Shown one piece after another: positions 6,387 to 11,538 of a stretch of DNA of 11,538 bases (position 1 is its first letter; every line of letters starts with the position of its first letter). The translations under genes were made by a program, and so were the position numbers. The notes beneath the pieces are model-generated. The model did not search any database, was not told where the DNA came from, and saw nothing but the letters and a program-made list of their open reading frames with translations. Origin of the DNA: Candidatus Bathyarchaeota archaeon (GTDB taxonomy: Archaea > Thermoproteota > Bathyarchaeia > TCS64); assembly GCA_026014515.1 (NCBI GenBank), contig JAOZIG010000541.1, positions 1 through 11,538 on the forward strand. The letters are read 5' to 3'.

Positions 6387-7580
6387 TTGCCGAAACTTAG
6401 GATCAGTTGGAACGAGTATGGGCTGCGCCTCGAAAAGCTCCGTGAACATATGAGGGAGAACGAGTTTGATGCTTATCTTATCACAAGCGGGGTAAGCATC
6501 TTCTACTATAGCCACTTCTACCACATGGTAACCGAACGACCAGCCGGGCTCCTTGTAGAGCCAGACGGAAAACCCGTATTCCTAGGACCCCTTCTAGAAG
6601 CAGATCATCTCAGACTCCAGACACCTTTGATCGGAGACTGTTACACGTATCTGGACTACCCTGGTGAGAAAATCCCTATGGAGAGATTCAAGGAATGGCT
6701 TACTGAGCTTGGATATGGGAAAGCCAAGATTGGCACCGATAACCCTGCTGGGGCAGGTGGTACCATGGGGTATACGGGTCCCAAGCTGAATGAGTTGATG
6801 AAAGAGGCTGAGTTTGTCGCTGATGGTCAGTATCTCTGGGATGTGAAGCTCATCAAGAGCGATGAAGAGATTGGGTTGATCAAGGAATCAGCCAAAGGGG
6901 GCAACCTAGCCCACACGTCTCTCCAAGAATACCCCCGACCCGGGCTGTATGATATGGAGGTAAGACTCCTAGCCACGCTTGAAGCCACATCAGCTATGCG
7001 TAAGACACTGGGCACAGAGTATCAAACCATCAAGGGAAGAGCAGTATCCGCCGGTTTCCGTGGACAGGTAGGCTGGAAATCAGCCATCCCCCACAGCATC
7101 GACCAGAACAGACCCATCAAGACTGGGGACGTATTAGTCACAGGTGCAGGCGCTGATATAGGCGGCTATGGTAGCGAACTAGAGCGAACCATGATCGTTG
7201 GTGAACCCACTGCTAAGATGGAGAAGATGTTCAAGGTGATGTGTCGGGCTCAGGAAGCTGCCGCTGAGGCGTTGAAGCCCGGTAACACTTGTGCTGATGT
7301 GGACAAGGCTTCAAACAAGGTCATCAAGGATGCCGGTTACTGGAGTCTGGTTAAACATCATACTGGGCATGGTATAGGGTTGCTTGGGCATGAGCCCCCG
7401 TATCTTGATCAAGGTAACAAACAGGTGCTTGAACCAGGTATGGTTGTTAGTCTTGAGCCGGGTATCTATGAGCTTGGCTACGCTGGGTTCAGACACAGTG
7501 ATACTTTGGCTGTGACAGAAGATGGATGTGAGTGGATAACATATTATCCAAGGGACATAGAGTCCCTCACAATCCTATAG
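6387..7580 (+). CDS. M24 creatinase/prolidase-fold protein with degenerate metal site
   Basis: A 397-residue protein with the Xaa-Pro dipeptidase/creatinase architecture: an N-terminal creatinase-like domain (about 12-145) and a C-terminal pita-bread domain (about 160-390). Active prolidases bind two metals through D, D, H, E, E. Here the first Asp position is Gly253 (VTGAGADIGGY), the second is Glu264 (SELERTM), His328 (TGHGIGLLGHE) and Glu357 (SLEPGIY) are kept, and the last Glu is Ser371 (FRHSDTL). The LERT motif resembles metal-free creatinases. It may be a C-N hydrolase or an inactive relative rather than an aminopeptidase; databases will probably label it Xaa-Pro peptidase. The start is TTG 6387: an in-frame TGA at 6378-6380 excludes anything much earlier. 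It has no signal peptide. Its 3' end overlaps the hydrolase gene by six bases. Confidence 0.88.
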   Translation: MPKLRISWNEYGLRLEKLREHMRENEFDAYLITSGVSIFYYSHFYHMVTERPAGLLVEPDGKPVFLGPLLEADHLRLQTPLIGDCYTYLDYPGEKIPMERFKEWLTELGYGKAKIGTDNPAGAGGTMGYTGPKLNELMKEAEFVADGQYLWDVKLIKSDEEIGLIKESAKGGNLAHTSLQEYPRPGLYDMEVRLLATLEATSAMRKTLGTEYQTIKGRAVSAGFRGQVGWKSAIPHSIDQNRPIKTGDVLVTGAGADIGGYGSELERTMIVGEPTAKMEKMFKVMCRAQEAAAEALKPGNTCADVDKASNKVIKDAGYWSLVKHHTGHGIGLLGHEPPYLDQGNKQVLEPGMVVSLEPGIYELGYAGFRHSDTLAVTEDGCEWITYYPRDIESLTIL

Positions 7581-8324
7581 GTTCTCCTCTAGCCACTCCA
7601 ACACTTTTTCCTGTAAAGGAATCCTGTGCTCACTGTACCCATGGTCTGCACCATCAACAAGTGACCAGCTTTTTGGTGGAGTAGCCTTCTCATATAGCGC
7701 CTTGCAGTCATCTGGAACGGTAACATTGTCCTTTGAGCCCACTATTACTAGGATTGGTGCCGATATGTCCGCTATCTTGTCCATTGGGTTAAGCTTTTCC
7801 GCTGCGTCCATCATACTCTTCTTGTACTCACTCTCATCACCATAGGCTAGTTTACTCTTCGCCATCCCCACGAATCTAGAGAAGATATTGTCAATGACCT
7901 CTGGTGCAAGCCACTTGCTTATGTCTGAGGCTGGGCTCATCAAGACACCAGCCTTGATGCTCTTGTCCTTGCTCATCACGTTGCTCAGGGGCACTGCGCC
8001 CATGCTGTGTGAGACGAGTCCTATCCGTTCAGTGTCAACATAGCTCTGTGATTTCAGGTACTTGACTGCGTCCTTTGTGCTTGATACTAGGTTGCTGAAC
8101 CTGTAGGTTCCCTCGCTGCCCCATGCGCCTTGGTAGTAGAACACGAGTACTGCTATGTTGTTCAGTGCTAGGTGTTCTGCTAGGTCCATGTTTTTGGTAT
8201 CGCCGGGGTAGCCATGGCAGATGGCTACTGCTGGGTATTTTCCATCCTTTTCTGGTCTGTAGGTTCTGCCTTTGAGGTTAATGTCTCCGCTTTTGAATTT
8301 GATATCCTCTACGATTATCGCCAA
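7575..8324 (-). CDS. Alpha/beta hydrolase (dienelactone hydrolase/acyl-peptidase-like)
   Basis: A single-domain alpha/beta hydrolase of about 249 residues, without a signal peptide. The catalytic triad is readable: nucleophile S107 in SHSMG, D199 in GSKDNVTVP and H228 in GADHGYS, with an oxyanion HGYPG near residue 37. A cap-like helical insert lies at about 130-180. The family includes esterases, dienelactone hydrolases and small acyl-peptidases, and the substrate cannot be told from sequence. For the start I prefer TTG 8324, because GAGGTGA (minus strand, 8337-8331) ends six bases upstream; a GTG at 8330 directly abuts that site and would add two residues. It is divergent from NreA, with a shared AT-rich promoter core, and convergent with the M24 gene. 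Confidence 0.88.
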   Translation of the reverse strand: MAIIVEDIKFKSGDINLKGRTYRPEKDGKYPAVAICHGYPGDTKNMDLAEHLALNNIAVLVFYYQGAWGSEGTYRFSNLVSSTKDAVKYLKSQSYVDTERIGLVSHSMGAVPLSNVMSKDKSIKAGVLMSPASDISKWLAPEVIDNIFSRFVGMAKSKLAYGDESEYKKSMMDAAEKLNPMDKIADISAPILVIVGSKDNVTVPDDCKALYEKATPPKSWSLVDGADHGYSEHRIPLQEKVLEWLEENL

Positions 8325-8354
8325 TTTCACTCACCTCTCATACTGCGTTACTAC

Positions 8355-8373
8355 CTTAACTATTTTAACAACC
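8355..8373. promoter_or_regulatory. Shared AT-rich core between divergent hydrolase and NreA genes
   Basis: The spacer contains TTAACTATTTTAAC (8356-8369), readable as a TATA-like box both ways. On +, TATTTTAA (8361-8368) is about 27 bases before ATG 8392, suggesting leaderless NreA mRNA. On minus, TTAAAATA is about 26 bases before the hydrolase GAGGTGA site, suggesting a short leader. Confidence 0.45.
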
Positions 8374-8391
8374 CAGAGCAGAGTACAGGCG

Positions 8392-9741
8392 ATGGGGAAG
8401 CGCATCACCAGCAAGTTCAAGCCACAAAACAAGTGGGTACGCGAGATGGTAGAAGGCGACCCACACGTCGCATCAAGCCTAGACGTAACCAGCGACATGC
8501 TGAAACTCGCGGCACCCAGCCAAAGCCTCTGTAGCGTATGTAAGGGCGGTAAGATGCTCTGTGGTAAGACTACATGCCCCATCATGGCACGACTCGGCGC
8601 ATTTACTTCCATGTTTCAGAGCATTAAGGGCACAGAGATTGATGGAAGCAGTCCCCCAAGCGTATTCGTTGGAAGATTCGGATACCCCTATGTCCATATT
8701 GGACCCTTATCCCCCACGTTTTATGGTAACACGGAGATACTAGACGCCCCAGAGCAATGGTTCGGTAAGAGTATTGACGAGATCATAGGCTACAGAAGCC
8801 AACTCATCAGAGGAATGACCCCCGTAAACGTCAAAAAGCCATGGAAAGCGGGCAAGCTTCTTGATCAGACACGTGAACTCAGCCTCGCAGAACACTATGT
8901 TGAGACCGAGATGAAGCTCACGAAGAAGCCCACCAAACGCTTCTACATGAACGGCGATATACAACCCATTGGTCCAACGGCTCCACTGGAGAACGTGGAT
9001 ATTGGGTACATCAAGTGGAACCGACACATGGAGAAATACCACTATGATACCGACTTGAAGGCGGCTCCAGCCACCATCAAGCTATTCGAGAACGATGTAC
9101 CCCTCAGCAACATCATGCGCGCCTTCAGCATGGGCAACTTCGGAGTAGAGAAAAATAGAAAGCTTGTTCCTACTCGTTGGAGTATCACAGCTGTTGATGA
9201 CTTACTGGGTAAGCACCTGACAAAGAAGATCAAGGACTATCCGTTAATCAACCACTACGAGGTCTACGAGTCCAACTATATTGGAAACAGGTTCGAGATA
9301 CTGCTGATGCCTGATGCATGGTGCTATGAAGCCTATGAGGCATGGTATCCCCGCACCCTTTGGAACCCAGACGAGGAAGAAGTAGCCATAGTCACAGACT
9401 GGGAGCCATGGAAAGGACGGAGTAAGTATGCCACAATGGGTGGCTGCTACTACAGTGGAAAACTAGCAGTACTAGAAGACTTGGAGGAACGGAAACGCCA
9501 AGCCAAGGTATTCATATTCAGAGAAGCCTACCCCGACTATATTCTCCCAGTAGGCGTATGGCAAGTAAGAGAAAACTGCCGAAACGCCATGCGGCAAGAA
9601 CCACGAAAGTTCGAGACCATGAACGAGGCGCTGGACTACACAATGAGTCGACTCAGCATCCCTTTAAAACGATGGATTGAGGCAGGTCCACTGCTCAAAC
9701 ACACGTTGACCCAGAGAAAATTAACGGACTTTTTCCACTGA
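8392..9741 (+). CDS. nreA: NreA-family DNA repair protein with C-terminal PCNA-binding motif
   Basis: A 449-residue member of the archaeal Nre family. In haloarchaea NreA has been linked to resistance to DNA damage such as mitomycin C, apparently acting with the sliding clamp PCNA. An N-terminal zinc-finger-like motif has C47, C50, C57 and C62 (CSVCKGGKMLC, then TTCPI). Conserved family patches include FGYPYVHIGPLSP, IQPIGPTAPL and the MGGCYYSGKLAVLE stretch. The last residues, QRKLTDFFH, form a textbook PIP box (Q441, L444, F447, F448), placed like the one reported for the family. The start is ATG 8392: zinc-motif spacing fits, and the frame upstream to 8272 is AT-rich promoter sequence. The gene stands alone on this strand, and its stop lies two bases from the serpin stop. 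Confidence 0.93.
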   Translation: MGKRITSKFKPQNKWVREMVEGDPHVASSLDVTSDMLKLAAPSQSLCSVCKGGKMLCGKTTCPIMARLGAFTSMFQSIKGTEIDGSSPPSVFVGRFGYPYVHIGPLSPTFYGNTEILDAPEQWFGKSIDEIIGYRSQLIRGMTPVNVKKPWKAGKLLDQTRELSLAEHYVETEMKLTKKPTKRFYMNGDIQPIGPTAPLENVDIGYIKWNRHMEKYHYDTDLKAAPATIKLFENDVPLSNIMRAFSMGNFGVEKNRKLVPTRWSITAVDDLLGKHLTKKIKDYPLINHYEVYESNYIGNRFEILLMPDAWCYEAYEAWYPRTLWNPDEEEVAIVTDWEPWKGRSKYATMGGCYYSGKLAVLEDLEERKRQAKVFIFREAYPDYILPVGVWQVRENCRNAMRQEPRKFETMNEALDYTMSRLSIPLKRWIEAGPLLKHTLTQRKLTDFFH

Positions 9742-9743
9742 TC

Positions 9744-11021
9744 CTATTGCCCTGTTTCATCTAGTGGGTTGGTTATCCGTCCCATGAATAGTATTGTTCC
9801 CGTTCTGTCGTCCCTGATAATGAAGAAAAAGGGTCGGTTCACATAGAATGTCGTGGGCGGTGGTGCACTTGATACTGTTACTCCTATGTTTGTAACTGCT
9901 GCGGCGACTGTGCCTTCTTCATCAACCTCGATTAGTGCCTTATGGTCTACAAAATCTATGTACAGGTTCTCTGGTCGTACATCCGCGATCTTGCTTAGAT
10001 TCGCTTCATACGGGTCGAACGCTATGCCCATTCCAAGGTTTGATAACGCGTTATTAAGTCTCTTTTTCCCATACTCAAACTTGAACTTGGGTAAACGAAC
10101 CTTCATTTTTTGGACATTACGCATCCCATCAATAATCTCATCTAGGCTCTCTGGGGTAAGAGTCTCAGTGAATTCAACGAGTGACGAGTTTGTATCTGGT
10201 AGGAACACGTACATTGCCACTTGTTCTCTACCATATGGGAATCTGGCGGCTGCAAAGGTGTCTCCCTTGTAATATTTGAATGTCTCATCCTGAGCCATTG
10301 TATCTACTTGTATAGGTACCCCTGGTGATGTGAAGAAGTCTAGTTCCACTGTGTTACTTTTCTTGAACTGATGAGTCCAGTCTGCCTTGAAGTAGATGGC
10401 GTTTACAAGAAACATCACGTTATCTGGGCTAAGCGTATCAAGTATTTTGTCTATCTTTTTCTCAGTCTTCTCACTTACCCAGTCATTCAACTCATCAACT
10501 GTTGCCTGATTGAAGGGTCTGGCATTATACTCGCTGTTGTAGTGAGTTTCTAGTGTTTCCTTGTACTCCTCATATACTTGAGTGTCAAATGTTTCCTCTA
10601 CCCATACAGAGTTGGCGATACTCAACTGCACTTGGCTGTCAACACCTGCAAGGCTCAAGAGGAGGTTCTCGTATCCTGTCTCGATCTCCTCAGTGGTGAG
10701 GTCATTGTACCCGAGGGTGTTTCTCATCGCCTCCTCAGTGGTGCCATCCGAGCCACTGTAAGCCATAGTCAAGGCAGTGCTGATACTCAACGGCGATATG
10801 AAGACATTAGAGTCAGGGGAATCAGCGCATAGCTCATCAAACAGGTCCAACGCGAATCCTGTGTTAGCTATCACTAGTTCAGGGTCTACCTCTGCTGCTA
10901 TTGTATCTGATTGAGCATACGCCTGTGCCACAAGATAATCCTGTGTGTAATTATATCCATAGTAGCCAGCCGCTATCGCCACTATAACGCCTAGAATGAT
11001 CAAGAGCTGCCTTTTTTTCAT
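9744..11021 (-). CDS. Serpin (serine protease inhibitor), exported or membrane-anchored
   Basis: A 425-residue serpin, a suicide inhibitor that traps proteases by inserting its reactive loop. The N-terminus is KKRQ followed by a hydrophobic helix (about 6-23), so it is exported or tethered with the serpin domain outside. An AYA-Q site near 34-37 could be a signal cleavage site; there is no lipobox. The serpin core runs from about 50 to 420: NVFISPLSISTALTMAYSGS (73-91), VNAIYFKADW (206-215), and the hinge EEGTVAAAVT (368-377), which matches inhibitory serpins (G370 at P15, T371 at P14, small P12-P9). Counting from the hinge puts P1-P1' at Ser384-Ser385, followed by APPP; the loop seems about two residues longer than alpha-1-antitrypsin's, so P1 could shift. 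Small residues there suggest elastase-, subtilisin- or papain-like targets. It starts at ATG 11021. Confidence 0.95.
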   Translation of the reverse strand: MKKRQLLIILGVIVAIAAGYYGYNYTQDYLVAQAYAQSDTIAAEVDPELVIANTGFALDLFDELCADSPDSNVFISPLSISTALTMAYSGSDGTTEEAMRNTLGYNDLTTEEIETGYENLLLSLAGVDSQVQLSIANSVWVEETFDTQVYEEYKETLETHYNSEYNARPFNQATVDELNDWVSEKTEKKIDKILDTLSPDNVMFLVNAIYFKADWTHQFKKSNTVELDFFTSPGVPIQVDTMAQDETFKYYKGDTFAAARFPYGREQVAMYVFLPDTNSSLVEFTETLTPESLDEIIDGMRNVQKMKVRLPKFKFEYGKKRLNNALSNLGMGIAFDPYEANLSKIADVRPENLYIDFVDHKALIEVDEEGTVAAAVTNIGVTVSSAPPPTTFYVNRPFFFIIRDDRTGTILFMGRITNPLDETGQ

Positions 11022-11147
11022 GTTTTACTGTCTGTTTTATTGGCTTATTAAGACACTGGGTGATGCAATCATTACTAAAATATTCCCGGTTTATTCAGTC
11101 AATATTTAAATCACATATTGGCTTAATGGTGTAGGTTAGTGAGACCT
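11022..11147. promoter_or_regulatory. Divergent serpin/pheS promoter region
   Basis: This 126-bp AT-rich spacer carries both promoters. For pheS, AATATTTAAAT (11100-11110) lies about 42 bases before ATG 11148, leaving a leader of roughly 16 bases with a GTGAG-like ribosome site. For the serpin, minus-strand CTTAATAAG (around 11050-11042) lies about 25 bases before ATG 11021, so it may be leaderless. The 9-mer ATTGGCTTA occurs at 11039-11047 and again at 11117-11125, close to each promoter. Confidence 0.45.
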
Positions 11148-11538
11148 ATGAAACCAACAACCGTAGCAGAAATGCTACATGAAAACGAACGCAAAGTACT
11201 CCACGCCCTAGGCAGTGAGGGTACAGCAACCACAGAACAACTAGCCCAACAGACAGGGCTAGGAAGAGACGCCGTGGAGAAGGCGTCAGATTGGGCCGCC
11301 ACCAAGGGCGTTGTAGTGTTTAATGAAGAGGTCTCACAGTTTTTTGCCCTCACCGACGAGGGAGACGTCTACTCGGAAAACGGCCTACCAGAGAAAAACC
11401 TGTTGGACCAACTACAAGCCGGACCAAAACCCCTCGCGGAATTACAGAAGACAGTAGAGGGCATGAACATCGCATTAGCGTGGGTCAGGCGAAACAGATG
11501 GGCGAACATAGACAAGGGTGTACTGAGCCTCACAGATG
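11148..11538 (+). CDS. pheS: Phenylalanyl-tRNA synthetase alpha subunit, N-terminal part
   Basis: The frame is open from ATG 11148 to the window edge, so the gene is cut at its 3' side; 130 residues are visible. They match the N-terminal winged-helix repeats of archaeal/eukaryal PheRS alpha. The first unit has ERKVLHALGSEGTATTEQLA, QTGLGRDAVEKASDWAATKG, and LTDEGDVYSENGLPEKNLL, where LT-x-EG followed by GLPE is a hallmark of the family. A second winged helix follows (PLAELQKTVEGMN, ALAWVRRNRW). The catalytic domain would lie beyond the window. The enzyme charges tRNA-Phe as an alpha/beta heterotetramer; the beta gene is not visible here. The visible part is strongly A/C-rich on the coding strand. 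Confidence 0.88.
   Translation, partial: MKPTTVAEMLHENERKVLHALGSEGTATTEQLAQQTGLGRDAVEKASDWAATKGVVVFNEEVSQFFALTDEGDVYSENGLPEKNLLDQLQAGPKPLAELQKTVEGMNIALAWVRRNRWANIDKGVLSLTD

Noticed and set aside
8272..8391. Upstream extension of NreA from 8272
   Set aside because: It overlaps the 5' end of the divergent hydrolase gene and the AT-rich promoter core. Family start and TATA spacing favour ATG 8392.
10371..10832. Two open frames on + inside the serpin gene
   Set aside because: They are antisense shadows of a strongly supported serpin.
1..11538. Search for tRNA genes, CRISPR arrays, insertion sequences and defence cassettes
   Set aside because: I found no tandem repeat-spacer pattern, transposase, terminal inverted repeats or tRNA-like cloverleaf.

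Overview
The window is archaeal. The evidence is an archaeal-type translation factor aIF2-beta, the start of an archaeal/eukaryal-type phenylalanyl-tRNA synthetase alpha subunit, an Nre-family DNA repair protein ending in a PCNA-binding peptide, TATA-like boxes about 26-28 bases before several starts (some apparently leaderless), and GGTGA-type ribosome sites before others. Coding is dense with mid-range GC, and there are many hydrolases plus a serpin. That would suit an Asgard archaeon such as a Thorarchaeia-like lineage, but this lineage guess is inference only. No rRNA, tRNA, CRISPR array, insertion sequence or phage gene is visible.

Layout: (1) 1-291, the C-terminus of an unrecognised winged-helix protein on +. 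It meets tail-to-tail a minus-strand run of DUF424 (288-587), aIF2-beta (589-999) and a zinc-ribbon membrane protein (1064-1870). (2) A short divergent promoter region, then a plus-strand run: purine-type phosphoribosyltransferase (1974-2582), a 99-residue orphan (2592-2891) and an M14 zinc peptidase-like protein (2916-4562). (3) An AT-rich 266-bp leader/intergenic region, the longest non-coding stretch, then a soluble PAS-GAF histidine-kinase-like protein (4829-6340) and an M24 creatinase/prolidase-fold protein (6387-7580). (4) A minus-strand alpha/beta hydrolase (7575-8324), divergent from NreA (8392-9741). (5) A minus-strand membrane-anchored or secreted serpin (9744-11021), divergent from pheS (11148 to the window end).

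Functionally the region mixes information processing (aIF2-beta, PheS, NreA), nucleotide salvage, peptide/small-molecule hydrolysis (M14, M24, alpha/beta hydrolase), an extracytoplasmic protease inhibitor and a sensor protein. Nothing points to one dedicated pathway. Three observations stand out. The kinase-like protein has Glu where the phospho-accepting His should be. The M24 protein has lost three of five metal ligands, as creatinase-type relatives have. Inside single genes, synonymous codon choice flips in blocks of roughly 200 bases or more between T/G-ending and C/A-ending, an unusual compositional mosaic. Convergent genes overlap or nearly touch at all three tail-to-tail junctions.
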